Assembly (NCBI GenBank): GCA_030429345.1 | Contig: JAUIFJ010000008.1 | Location: forward strand, 62,001 to 126,000 | DNA: 64,000 nt | Direction of reading: 5' to 3' | From: a bacterium | Lineage (GTDB): Bacteria > CAIWAD01 | Shown here: piece by piece, positions 1-7,477 of the stretch | Layout of the letters: the number at the start of each line of letters is the position of its first letter | Numbering within the stretch: position 1 is the stretch's first letter | Made by a program: the position numbers and the translations under genes | The notes under the pieces: generated by a model | Database searches by the model: none | Told to the model about the DNA's origin: nothing | What the model saw: the letters and a program-made list of their open reading frames with translations, nothing else

Positions 1-1
1 G

Positions 2-928
2 AAGGCGCGGCCGGAGGTCACCGTATACGGCGGCATCGGCTACAGCGCGCGCGAGCCGAGCCGCAGCGAGTACTGGCAGGCCTGGCAAGGGCCCGACGAC
101 CTGGGGGCGGTCCCGGCCTTCCGGACCGTGACCGTGCGCGCGGACGGCAGCCGGCACTGGGAGGATCCCCAGGCCGAACCGGAAACCGTCCTGGACCTGG
201 AGGCGGGGGTCCGCTGGGAAAGGGAGGACCTGGCGCTCTCGGCAAATCTGTATCACATGATGCTCAGGGACGAGATCATCCTCTTCGGCGGCTTCGACGA
301 GGAGAGCCCGATCCGCGGCAATGCCCCGCGCAGCCACCACAGCGGCCTGGAAATCGAGGCGGCCTGGCGTCCCCTGCGCCTGCTGCAGGTCGGGGGGAAC
401 GCGGCCTTCAGCCGCAACCGCATCGACGAGCTGACCGTCTACAGCACGCGCTACAATGCCGACTGGTCCAGCGAACTGGTGGCCCGCGACTTCGCCGGCA
501 ACCCCATCGCCCTGAGCCCCGAGCTCCTGCTCAACGGCTGGGTGCGTGTGACGCCGCTTCCCTCCCTGCGCATTCGGCCCCGCGTCCAGGTCGTCGGCGA
601 GCAGTACCTGGACAACAGCGGGAACGACGGCTTCTACGAGACCGCCGGATTGATCGACCCGGGCTTCGGCAGCGTGTCCTCGCTTCCCTATACCAAGAAG
701 CTCGACGGCTACACCCTGCTGGGACTGGACGCCGACTGGCGCCTGCCGCTGAAGGACGGCCTGCGGCTGGAACTGGGGCTGAAGATCGACAACCTGCTCG
801 ACGAGGACTACGAAACCAGCGGCTACTGGAACGACTGGGCAGAAGGCCCCGGCGGCTATCGTCCCCAGCCCGAACTGTATCCCGCGGCGGGGCGGAGCTG
901 GCTCACGACGCTCGCACTGCACTTCTGA
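2..928 (+). CDS. TonB-dependent outer-membrane receptor, C-terminal part (5' end outside window)
   Basis: The reading frame is open from base 2, so the gene starts before the window; about 308 residues of the barrel are visible. Repeated amphipathic strands alternate with charged loops, for example YSAREPSRSEYW near the start and LDLEAGVRWERED further on, the usual pattern of the last strands of a TonB-dependent receptor barrel. The protein ends in SWLTTLALHF; a terminal Phe is the usual BAM recognition signal of outer-membrane barrels. Such receptors take up siderophores, vitamin B12 or glycans using TonB-ExbBD energy. The plug domain that would hint at the substrate is missing. A strong terminator hairpin follows 24 bases after the stop. 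Confidence 0.85.
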   Translation, partial: KARPEVTVYGGIGYSAREPSRSEYWQAWQGPDDLGAVPAFRTVTVRADGSRHWEDPQAEPETVLDLEAGVRWEREDLALSANLYHMMLRDEIILFGGFDEESPIRGNAPRSHHSGLEIEAAWRPLRLLQVGGNAAFSRNRIDELTVYSTRYNADWSSELVARDFAGNPIALSPELLLNGWVRVTPLPSLRIRPRVQVVGEQYLDNSGNDGFYETAGLIDPGFGSVSSLPYTKKLDGYTLLGLDADWRLPLKDGLRLELGLKIDNLLDEDYETSGYWNDWAEGPGGYRPQPELYPAAGRSWLTTLALHF

Positions 929-952
929 AGAGCCGGCACACGCCCCAATGCA

Positions 953-982
953 AGCGCCCGGTTCCGCAAGGAACCGGGCGCT
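953..982 (+). terminator. Rho-independent terminator of the TonB receptor gene
   Basis: A perfect 13-bp stem (AGCGCCCGGTTCC at 953-965 paired with 970-982) closed by a GCAA tetraloop lies just downstream of the receptor stop. It is followed by the pyrimidine run GTCTTCCCCCCTT. It also sits beyond the 3' end of the convergent small gene at 1059-1364, so it may serve both strands. Confidence 0.8.
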
Positions 983-1058
983 GTCTTCCCCCCTTGGCCG
1001 GCGGATGCAAACCCCCTGGGATCGGCCGGCTTGGTCAACACACACACATTCTCGAGGA

Positions 1059-1364
1059 TCAGTTGATGCTGTAGGACAACACGCGGAAGCAGAGCCGCTG
1101 CTGTCCGTCCAGTTGCACAGAGGCATCGCTCTGGCAGCTCAGGGCCAGCTGTTCGCCGGGGTACAGTTCCGTCTCGCCGCGGAAGTTGACCAGCACCACG
1201 CAGTTGCCCATGTGGAGCTCGAAGAGACTCTGCCGCAGGCGACGGCCCAGCGTGCCACACAGCTGGCAGGGCGCCTTGAACGGGTTCAGCTGCTCGATGC
1301 TGCCTCCCGGCAGAAGCAGGCGGCGTTCCACGCGCGCCATCAGTGCTTTCAGCCTCTTGCCCAT
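1059..1364 (-). CDS. hypothetical protein, 101 aa, Cys-containing
   Basis: I do not recognise a family. The start is supported by a clean AGGAGG five bases before the ATG. The N-terminus is basic (MGKRLKALMARVERRLLLPGG). A CxxC pair (CQLC, about residues 33-36) is followed by alternating hydrophobic segments (CVVLVNFRG, QLALSCQ, LCFRVLSYSIN) that suggest a small beta-rich fold. It is convergent with the TonB receptor gene. The opposite strand is also open over this stretch but has no ribosome site and a low-complexity Gln/Ala-rich product, so the minus-strand reading is preferred. Function unknown. Confidence 0.55.
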   Translation of the reverse strand: MGKRLKALMARVERRLLLPGGSIEQLNPFKAPCQLCGTLGRRLRQSLFELHMGNCVVLVNFRGETELYPGEQLALSCQSDASVQLDGQQRLCFRVLSYSIN

Positions 1365-1528
1365 GATGTCCTCCTGACTCCACTTCTTCGGTCAGGGGAA
1401 TTGCCAAGTCCGTGCCAGTTCTTTCAGTGATTCCATCTGCTTGTTTTTTCAACATATGGATTGAAAGGGGGCAGGCGGGATGGTGGATCTGGACCAGGAG
1501 GGTCCGGGGGAAATCCCCCATTGCGGTG

Positions 1529-2365
1529 CTATAGATGGCGGTCCGTCGGGTTCACCGGCCCCAGCCGCTCCAGCGGCCAGTAGCGCAGCAGGGCCGGGCC
1601 GATGATTTGCTCGCCGCGGACAGGTCCATAGAAGCGGCTGTCGGCGGAGTTGGGGCGATTGTCGCCCAGCAGGTAGTATTCGTCCACTCCCAGGCGAAGA
1701 GCAGGTTGAGTGGCTAGCCCGGGAACGCTCCGGCTGTTTGGCGAGGCGGGTGCCAGCCCGTGCCATTGATCCAGTTCCCTGTCCCCGTCGATCAGCACCC
1801 GGTGGTCCCGCACCTCGACGATCTCTCCCGGCAGGCCGATCACGCGCTTGACGAAGTATACGCCGGGATCGTCGACTCCCCGATGTACGACAATCGCGCC
1901 GCGCTCCGGCCTCCAGTGGCTGGCCCGGCTTACGAGAATGTGGTCATCCACCTGCAGCGTGGGCTGCATGCTCCCGGAGGGAATGCGATAGGCCTGGGCG
2001 AAGCTGTGTCTCACGAAACCGGCCAGCAGGGATCCCTGCAGCCAGAAGGCGATCAGCACGATCAGCACCTGGCGCAGGTTCAGCGGATGGCGGATCTGCA
2101 ACACGGCCAGGCTGGCTCCCAGGTGGGAGAAGACCGCCAGCAGCAGCAGCGGGCTGAACTGCTGGCGATTGAGTCCCGTCAGGCCGACGGCCAGCCCGAC
2201 CAGCAGGTTGGCCAGGATCATCCAGAGCAGCGTCCTCAGCACGCGCAGGGGCTCGCTGCCGGAGGGCGCGAAGAAGTGCAGCAGCCGCTGCAGGAGCAGG
2301 CCCTGCAGGCCGAGCAAGACCAGGAGCAGCGCGGCAAGCATCGGGATGAATACGGAAAGGGACAT
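1529..2365 (-). CDS. lepB: signal peptidase I
   Basis: A membrane serine protease that removes signal peptides from exported proteins. The catalytic serine is S132 in RIPSGSMQPT and the general-base lysine is K173 in YFVKRVIGLPGE. The C-terminal signature GDNRPNSADSRFYGPV (about 234-249) is intact. The product is 278 aa. Its N-terminal part, about residues 5-117, contains roughly four hydrophobic segments before the catalytic domain, more than the one or two of typical LepB. No clear Shine-Dalgarno precedes the ATG, so the start is less certain than the identity. A 98-base gap separates it from the upstream GNAT gene on the same strand. The many secreted proteins in this window would be its substrates. 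Confidence 0.93.
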   Translation of the reverse strand: MSLSVFIPMLAALLLVLLGLQGLLLQRLLHFFAPSGSEPLRVLRTLLWMILANLLVGLAVGLTGLNRQQFSPLLLLAVFSHLGASLAVLQIRHPLNLRQVLIVLIAFWLQGSLLAGFVRHSFAQAYRIPSGSMQPTLQVDDHILVSRASHWRPERGAIVVHRGVDDPGVYFVKRVIGLPGEIVEVRDHRVLIDGDRELDQWHGLAPASPNSRSVPGLATQPALRLGVDEYYLLGDNRPNSADSRFYGPVRGEQIIGPALLRYWPLERLGPVNPTDRHL

Positions 2366-2463
2366 CGGCGAAGGAGGATCCGTGATTCGGGAACGGGGGT
2401 GGCTGTCGCATCTACGAGTTCAGGGTCGATGCAGGCTCCCGTAGTGTACCACTCCGGCGTGAT

Positions 2464-3051
2464 CTACAAGCGGTCCTGGAGGGGCAACGACCAGATGAGC
2501 TGGTCCTCGCCGGGGCACTCGGCATAGGCTTCCCGATTGACCCGTGAAAGGCGGCAGCCCATGGCGGCATAGAAGCGGCAGGCGGGCAGGTTGATCTGCT
2601 GGGTCTCGACCTGCAGCTCGACACAGCCCTTCTTCCCCGCCCAGGTGCAGGCCCGTTCGAACAGCCGGCATCCAAGCCCCGCGCCGCGCAGGGAAGGGTG
2701 GATGCGAATGTCCCACAAGACGGCCAGGTCCCGCCGGCCCTGCAGCATGTCCACGCCCGGAGTATCCTGCGCGACGATGCAGCCGCCCTGTGGACCGGAA
2801 GAATCCTCTGCCAGGAAGAGCGTCCAGTGGGCCAGGTCGAAGGTCCCGGGCAGCTCGGCAGGGGATTCCAGGGCATCGTAGTCCTTGATCCACGGTTCGT
2901 CGACCGCAACCTTCGCCAGGCGCCAGGATCCGTCCTGCTTCCGTGTCACGCTCGCGATCGCGTCGACACGGAAGGCCATCGGAATGCGGCAATAGGCATC
3001 CAGCGCCCCGAAGCCCGCCTCGACGATCCGGATCTGTGGCATATCGCTCAT
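2464..3051 (-). CDS. GNAT-family N-acetyltransferase
   Basis: A 195-aa protein with one GNAT domain. The acetyl-CoA pyrophosphate loop is in DIRIHPSLRGAGLGCRLFERA (about 114-134), giving the R-x-x-G-x-G/A pattern. The following strand-helix ETQQINLPACRFYAAMGC is the arrangement seen in streptothricin acetyltransferase-type (Sat) GNATs, which acetylate small amines. The substrate cannot be read from the sequence. The gene starts 4 bases after the stop of the DUF4149 gene, so the two are probably co-transcribed. A second ATG at codon 4 is an alternative start. Confidence 0.8.
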   Translation of the reverse strand: MSDMPQIRIVEAGFGALDAYCRIPMAFRVDAIASVTRKQDGSWRLAKVAVDEPWIKDYDALESPAELPGTFDLAHWTLFLAEDSSGPQGGCIVAQDTPGVDMLQGRRDLAVLWDIRIHPSLRGAGLGCRLFERACTWAGKKGCVELQVETQQINLPACRFYAAMGCRLSRVNREAYAECPGEDQLIWSLPLQDRL

Positions 3052-3055
3052 CGCT

Positions 3056-3535
3056 TCAGCGGAGCGCCAGCTGCAGCCGCCGGACCAGCAGCACCAGGAG
3101 GGCGAGCGTGTAGACCTTGACCGTGCCCTCCGAGGCCCGGTGCAGGCTCTCGAAGGCCGGGCTCTGTGTCACGGCCGCGCCCTGGGCCTGCAGGCTTTCG
3201 ATGCCGGGCACGAAATGGAAGGAAAAGGCGGCGCCGCAGGCGATGGCGAGCAGCGCGGAAGCCGCGGAGATCCAGTCCCGCTCTCCCCGCAGCAGGCGGC
3301 TCCCCTCGAAGAGCAGCATCGCCAGCCCCGCCGTACTCACGAGAACAGCCAGGCGGGCGAAGTTCTCGGTCATGATCAGCCCTTCCTGGAAGCGGCTGAG
3401 CAAGGGCTCGCCCAGCCAGTCGGCCGTGTGGAAGGTCACCGGGGCGACAACGGCTCCGGCGTATACGGTCGCGCCCAGGGTGGCGGCGAGGAGCAGGATG
3501 TAGGGGATGAAGAGGGCCTTGGCTGCACGAGACAT
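3056..3535 (-). CDS. DUF4149/TMEM205-like integral membrane protein
   Basis: A 159-aa membrane protein with four hydrophobic segments: the N-terminal IPYILLLAATLGATVYAGAV, then LAVLVSTAGLAMLL, ASALLAIACGAAFSF and a C-terminal VYTLALLVLLV. The layout, with a phenylalanine- and glycine-rich first helix and a FHFVPGIESL loop, matches the DUF4149 family, whose function is not established. The ATG at 3535 (MSRAAKALF) is chosen because the 43 codons upstream have no protein-like character and would run into the toxin remnant. The ribosome site is weak (AAGGCGG). It is followed after 4 bases by the GNAT gene. Confidence 0.65.
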   Translation of the reverse strand: MSRAAKALFIPYILLLAATLGATVYAGAVVAPVTFHTADWLGEPLLSRFQEGLIMTENFARLAVLVSTAGLAMLLFEGSRLLRGERDWISAASALLAIACGAAFSFHFVPGIESLQAQGAAVTQSPAFESLHRASEGTVKVYTLALLVLLVRRLQLALR

Positions 3536-3660
3536 GCGATTCCGCCTTGCTGATGGAGGTGCACCTTGGTCGAGGCTCGACTGAACATCCTGTGATGCAC
3601 GGATGATTCTTGCGATCTCGATAGGTGTTGCAATGGAAAGATAGACAACCAGGCAGGACT

Positions 3661-3735
3661 TCACGGGATAAAAAAGAATTCCAGAATCTGGTCCAGAGTC
3701 TCGATCGCCTGCAGGACGAGGCGGTATGCAGCCAT
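3661..3735 (-). pseudogene. 24-codon remnant, possibly the N-terminus of a ParE-type toxin
   Basis: Immediately after parD, an ATG overlaps the parD stop as TGATG, the coupling usual for antitoxin-toxin pairs. The frame reads MAAYRLVLQAIETLDQILEF and stops after 24 codons. The opening 'AYRL...A...L..I..F' resembles the first helix of ParE/RelE toxins, but the rest is missing and the sequence continues into the leader of the DUF4149 gene. I read it as the stub of a deleted toxin gene. A short spurious frame is possible, so confidence is low. Confidence 0.35.
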
Positions 3736-3992
3736 CAGGTCATTCGGGCGAGGAGCCTGGCCCGCAGTTCTGCAAGGACCTCTTCCCCGTCGCGGGACTG
3801 CCCCGCTTCGGCCTGGTCGATGCCCTTCTGGATCTCACCGTTCAATGAGCGGATGCGGGCTTCAAAAAGAGCTTCTTTCTCGCGCAGTATGCGCAGGCCG
3901 TCGCGCACCACTTCACTGGCGGAGGCATAGTCCCCGGAGGCGACCTTCTCCCTCACGAATTCTTCGAACTCACGACCAATGGAAACATTCAT
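3735..3992 (-). CDS. parD: ParD/CopG-type antitoxin
   Basis: An 85-aa protein beginning MNVSIGREFEEFVREKVASG, followed by YASASEVVRDGLRILREKE. This is the ribbon-helix-helix DNA-binding pattern of type II ParD antitoxins, which repress their own promoter and neutralise ParE. The C-terminal half is a charged helix that would bind the toxin. The start at 3992 is chosen over an upstream ATG at 4220 because residues match the family from here and a promoter/operator lies at 4024-4062, between the two starts. The expected toxin partner is not intact (see 3661-3735), so this is an orphan or a solitary regulator. Confidence 0.8.
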   Translation of the reverse strand: MNVSIGREFEEFVREKVASGDYASASEVVRDGLRILREKEALFEARIRSLNGEIQKGIDQAEAGQSRDGEEVLAELRARLLARMT

Positions 3993-4023
3993 GATTTCAA
4001 TCCTTCGACTCTGTACAGGAAGT

Positions 4024-4062
4024 AGGTTAAACGATTTCCAGATGAATGTCAATAATTGACAT
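4024..4062 (-). promoter_or_regulatory. parD promoter with overlapping palindromic operator
   Basis: On the minus strand TTGACA (complement of 4047-4052) and TAACCT (complement of 4024-4029) are separated by exactly 17 bases, a near-consensus sigma-70 promoter 32 bases upstream of the parD ATG. The -35 box lies inside a perfect palindrome, ATGTCAA-TAA-TTGACAT (4046-4062). This is the position expected for a ribbon-helix-helix antitoxin operator, which suggests autorepression. The binding role is inference; the boxes and symmetry are seen directly. Confidence 0.6.
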
Positions 4063-4138
4063 GTATAACCAAGAAAAGGCTGAAGCAGAACAACAGATGG
4101 ATTCGCCAAGAGCGCTGTCCACGCCTCAAAAAAAGAGC

Positions 4139-4185
4139 AACCCGCCGATTTGAGGATACTCCGTAGAGCATAGCCTTGGCGGGTT
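4139..4185. terminator. possible bidirectional terminator
   Basis: AACCCGCC (4139-4146) pairs with GGCGGGTT (4178-4185) around a 31-base loop. Plus-strand reading runs into TTTTGTT; minus-strand reading runs into a stretch with seven T's. The loop is long for a classic terminator. It lies between the parD promoter and the left island repeat and would insulate parD from transcription leaving the island. Confidence 0.4.
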
Positions 4186-4293
4186 TTGTTGAGGGCAAGA
4201 GTAAGGATCGGGTGGGACATCCCCTACATCAAAATGCACGCACTCGACTCGGACATCCGATGTGTCCAATCCATTAGACACAGGAAAAGCAAA

Positions 4294-4325
4294 CCGGGCC
4301 GCATTCCCCAAGGAACACGGCCCGG
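4294..4325 (-). terminator. Rho-independent terminator in the left repeat
   Basis: CCGGGCCG (4294-4301) pairs perfectly with CGGCCCGG (4318-4325), with some further pairing inside the loop. On the minus strand it is followed by TTTGCTTTTCC. It would end transcripts of the hsdR-S-prrC-hsdM operon. It is the diverged twin of the terminator after the homogentisate dioxygenase gene. Confidence 0.7.
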
Positions 4326-4355
4326 CAATTCAAGCGATGCTGTGTGACAATCCTG

Positions 4356-4418
4356 GAGCCAGGACTGCCCGTAGCTCGTGTCGTCGACCGCCAGGGCCTG
4401 CTTCGTGACCTGGAGCGG
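4356..4418 (-). pseudogene. 3' fragment of a homogentisate dioxygenase gene
   Basis: Read on the minus strand this gives KPLQVTKQALAVDDTSYGQS and then WL, against KPLQITKQALAVDDTSYAQS-WL at the end of the intact gene at 13988-15139. The stop codon TAG of the intact gene is CAG here (4353-4355). Upstream, the frame runs into stop codons within about 15 codons. It is a gene tail without a gene, left on the far side of the island. Confidence 0.75.
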
Positions 4419-4589
4419 TTTCCCCGCCTGAATGCTCTCGATACGCCATCAGGCTTTGTTCTAGAATACTCCGGAATGATCGTGAACTCCCGGTTCCACG
4501 TCGTGGCCGTCCGGGAGAAACTCCAGCGATCACCACAATGTCGCGGCGCTCGTAATCGTCCGATTCCGATCCCCGATCCCTCTTCGGCT

Positions 4590-6239
4590 TCACGGCAAGC
4601 GCTTCAGTCCCAGCTCCTCCAGGAACCCGTTGTGTTTCGTCTTCGCATCGCGGATTCTCTCCTCGATATCGATCATCTCTGCATGCACCTGCCCCAAATC
4701 GACCTCCACTTCCGGCTCGGCGGTGCTGACATAGCGGGAGATGTTCAGGTTGAAGTCGTTGGTCTCGATCTCTTTCATCTCAACGCGCCGAGCGTAGCGC
4801 TCAATCGGCTCCTCCGGACGGTCGCGGTAGGTTGCGATGATCCGCTGGATGTGAGCCTTGCTCAGGAAGTTCTGGCGCTTCCCCTTGTCGAACTCTTTCT
4901 CGGCATTGATGAACAGAACATCATCGCTTCGCTTGCACTTTTTGAGGACGAGAATGCACACCGGGATGCCGGTGGAGTAGAACAGGTTCGCCGGCAGGCC
5001 GATCACCGTGTCAATGTGTCCGTCTTCCAGCAGCTTCCGGCGAATCCTCGATTCGGCCGCGCCGCGGAACAGCACGCCATGCGGCAGAATGATTGCCATG
5101 ACGCCATCATCCTTGAGGTAGTGCAGCCCGTGCAGGAGGAACGCGAAGTCAGCGGCGGACTTGGGAGCAACACCGTGATCCTTGAACCTTGCGTCCTTGC
5201 TTGTCTCCTCCCTGGGTGTCCAGCGGTAGCTGAAGGGCGGGTTGGCTACGACCGCGTCGAACCTGGGGCGGTTCGCCGGATTGGGGTCCGTCAATTGCTC
5301 CCAGTCATTGATGAGCGTGTCGCCGTGGTGGATGTGGAACTCCGAGTCCTTGACGCCGTGCAGCAGCATGTTCATGCGGGCGAGGTTGTAGGTCGTAACA
5401 TTCTTTTCCTGCCCGTAGGTCATGCCGACCGTTCCGCCGCCCGCGATACCAAGCTCCTCATCACCGTGTACCACGAGGCGGCGCACATTCAGCAGCAGCG
5501 ATCCGGAGCCGCACGCGAAGTCGTAGACGGCCTCGAGCTTCTTGCGTGAACCGGTCTCGGGGGCCTGGCTGTCAAGCGACACGATCGCGGACAGGATCGA
5601 GCTGATCGGCTGGGGCGTGTAGAACTCGCCGGCCTTCTTCCCGGACCCGGCGGCGAACTGCCCGATAAGGTACTCGTAGGCGTCGCCGAGCGTGTCGGAG
5701 TCGGTGGAGAACTCCCTCAGCCCCTCAGCAATGCGGGTCACGACGGTGCAGAGCCTTTCGTTCCGCTGGGCGTAGGTCTTGCCGAGCTTCTCGGATGCAA
5801 GGTTGATCTCCGAGAACAGTCCCGCAAAGGTGCTTTGGAAGGACTCGTTCTCGATGTACTTGAAGCCGGCCTGCAGGGTGTTCAGCAGGTCATCGTGTTG
5901 CGTGCGTGCGAGATGGGCGATGTGCGTCCAGAGGTGCTGCGGTTCGATGACATAATGTGTCTTCTTGCGCATCTGCGCCTCGAAGGCCGGAATGTCTCCC
6001 TCGTTCTCGTCGTACCACACAGCCAGCGGCGTGCGCCCGCCGTTGCCGACCGCATCGGGGTCGGGGTAGTCGCGGCCCAACTCCTTTTTGGCCGCTTCCT
6101 CATAGTTGTCGGAGAGATAGCGAAGAAACAGCAAAGCGAGCATGTAGTCGCGAAAGTCGTCCGCGTTCATCGCACCGCGCAGGTCGTCGGCAATGGACCA
6201 GAGGACTTTGCCCAGTCGCTTTTGATCGTCGTTGGTCAT
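4590..6239 (-). CDS. hsdM: type I restriction-modification system, DNA methyltransferase subunit HsdM
   Basis: A 549-aa N6-adenine methyltransferase subunit. The S-adenosylmethionine motif is DFACGSGS (about 240-247) and the catalytic motif is NPPF (about 333-336). The N-terminal helical domain (LWSIADDLRGAMNADDFRDY) and the segment GEFYTPQPISS before motif I are typical of HsdM. It acts in an M2S complex to methylate the target chosen by HsdS, and in R2M2S to allow restriction. It is the last gene of the operon; its ATG overlaps the prrC stop as ATGA, indicating coupled translation. HsdM usually precedes HsdS, so its last position is unusual. Confidence 0.95.
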   Translation of the reverse strand: MTNDDQKRLGKVLWSIADDLRGAMNADDFRDYMLALLFLRYLSDNYEEAAKKELGRDYPDPDAVGNGGRTPLAVWYDENEGDIPAFEAQMRKKTHYVIEPQHLWTHIAHLARTQHDDLLNTLQAGFKYIENESFQSTFAGLFSEINLASEKLGKTYAQRNERLCTVVTRIAEGLREFSTDSDTLGDAYEYLIGQFAAGSGKKAGEFYTPQPISSILSAIVSLDSQAPETGSRKKLEAVYDFACGSGSLLLNVRRLVVHGDEELGIAGGGTVGMTYGQEKNVTTYNLARMNMLLHGVKDSEFHIHHGDTLINDWEQLTDPNPANRPRFDAVVANPPFSYRWTPREETSKDARFKDHGVAPKSAADFAFLLHGLHYLKDDGVMAIILPHGVLFRGAAESRIRRKLLEDGHIDTVIGLPANLFYSTGIPVCILVLKKCKRSDDVLFINAEKEFDKGKRQNFLSKAHIQRIIATYRDRPEEPIERYARRVEMKEIETNDFNLNISRYVSTAEPEVEVDLGQVHAEMIDIEERIRDAKTKHNGFLEELGLKRLP

Positions 6240-7477
6240 GTGGATTCTGCCTCTAGATTGTCATCCGACCCACTCGTTGGGAGTCCCGGGAAGTGTTGCC
6301 GACTGAACGCGTAGTCCCGGATAAATGCGTGAAGCATCGCACGAAAAACACCCTTATTGTCTTCAACCATCTCGGTGGGCTCGTAGAGGGAGTAGCCGCC
6401 ATGGCTGAGTAGATTCAGTAGGCGGGAGTGCAGCACGCCGTCGAAGTCATCCGCATTGCGCTTAATACAATCCGAGAAGCCGTTATACCCAAGGAAACTG
6501 GCCGTCTTCTCCGCAATAACCCGAAGTGAGTTGAAATGGTACGTGTCGAGGTTGCCACTTCGACCTCGTTCGTAGAGCTCTGTGAGGGAGGCGATATGGT
6601 GAAAGAACGGCGTCGCCGCGGTGTTGCGGATCAGGTAGTCGTCCGTCGACAGGTCGCGGCTGAGGAAATACCTGCAAGAATGCTTCTTGAGTTCATTCCA
6701 AAGCACATTGTGAAACAGCGGATGATGTGTCGAAATCACCACGCCAGGCGGAGCAATCGTTCTTTCCCCGCTGGTGTGGCTTTGATGCGCCTGCTTGAGA
6801 ATCATCGCGAGATGCGTCGCCACCTTTACGGCGTTCTGCTCGTCGAGCGAAGAGATAGGGTCGTCAATGTAGATGTGCTTCACCCAGTCGTACGCATCCA
6901 GATCGGGGTCGAGGGCCACTTCAACTATGGCCAGAAAGAAGCACCAGATGAAGATGTTCTCTTCGCCTCGCGAGACCTTGATGTGCTCAATCGTCTCCGA
7001 GCGCTCTGATCCATCATCCTCTTTTACCAGGATTTCGCGGCTGAACGACACACGCCCCTCGTCGAGCATTGGCTTCTCGTCGTCTTTGCCGGGGACTCGA
7101 TACTTCAGGTCTACGTCGATCGCGAAATCGGCGAAGTAGTTCAGGAGGGACTGAACCCGGTTCGCGATCTCGAACTCGCCCAGCCCCGCGAAGAATCTCG
7201 ACCTAGCATTCAGTTCCAGGAAACGGCGCTCATCATTGTCCAGGTCGTTGTCCCATGAGAACAAGTCTTCCGTGAATGCATTGAAGTAGAGCGTGTCACC
7301 CGAAACGACATCGCCTTCTTCGTTGAATTGCTTCCCGAGCCGGTTGAACTCTCGGGAAAGCCGGGTCTTGCCAGTGCCGTTGTACGCATACAGCAGGATG
7401 TAGCGGTGCTGCTGCAGCTCGGTCCTCAAGTGCTCCGCCAGGACAGTGAGATCCCCGAAAGACTGGACCTGCGCCAT
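6236..7477 (-). CDS. prrC: PrrC-type anticodon nuclease (tRNA-Lys cleaving, restriction-linked)
   Basis: A 413-aa protein with an N-terminal ABC-type ATPase domain: Walker A AYNGTGKTRLS (31-41), NAFTEDLFSWDNDL (66-79), signature-like VSRGEEN (168-174), Walker B IYIDDPISSLDE (202-213) and switch STHH (249-252). The C-terminal part contains YHFNSLRVIAEKTASFLGY (313-331) and LLNLLSHGG (353-361). R319, E323 and H359 correspond to the Arg-Glu-His catalytic triad of E. coli PrrC. PrrC is held silent by its type I restriction complex and cleaves tRNA-Lys when phage inhibits restriction. Location directly after hsdS inside an hsd locus is the diagnostic context. It overlaps hsdS by one base (TGATG) and hsdM by four. 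Confidence 0.9.
   Translation of the reverse strand: MAQVQSFGDLTVLAEHLRTELQQHRYILLYAYNGTGKTRLSREFNRLGKQFNEEGDVVSGDTLYFNAFTEDLFSWDNDLDNDERRFLELNARSRFFAGLGEFEIANRVQSLLNYFADFAIDVDLKYRVPGKDDEKPMLDEGRVSFSREILVKEDDGSERSETIEHIKVSRGEENIFIWCFFLAIVEVALDPDLDAYDWVKHIYIDDPISSLDEQNAVKVATHLAMILKQAHQSHTSGERTIAPPGVVISTHHPLFHNVLWNELKKHSCRYFLSRDLSTDDYLIRNTAATPFFHHIASLTELYERGRSGNLDTYHFNSLRVIAEKTASFLGYNGFSDCIKRNADDFDGVLHSRLLNLLSHGGYSLYEPTEMVEDNKGVFRAMLHAFIRDYAFSRQHFPGLPTSGSDDNLEAEST

Larger units (their letters stand above)
4291..4418. repeat. left direct repeat (about 128 bp) bounding the restriction island
   Basis: This stretch aligns with 13925-14053 over its whole length in the same orientation, with about nine substitutions and one single-base gap, roughly 92% identity by hand alignment. 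It contains a terminator hairpin and the last about 21 codons of the homogentisate dioxygenase gene. The region between the two copies holds the restriction-modification genes and an ATPase. The arrangement looks like the product of insertion at the 3' end of a gene with restoration of that gene at one side. Confidence 0.85.
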
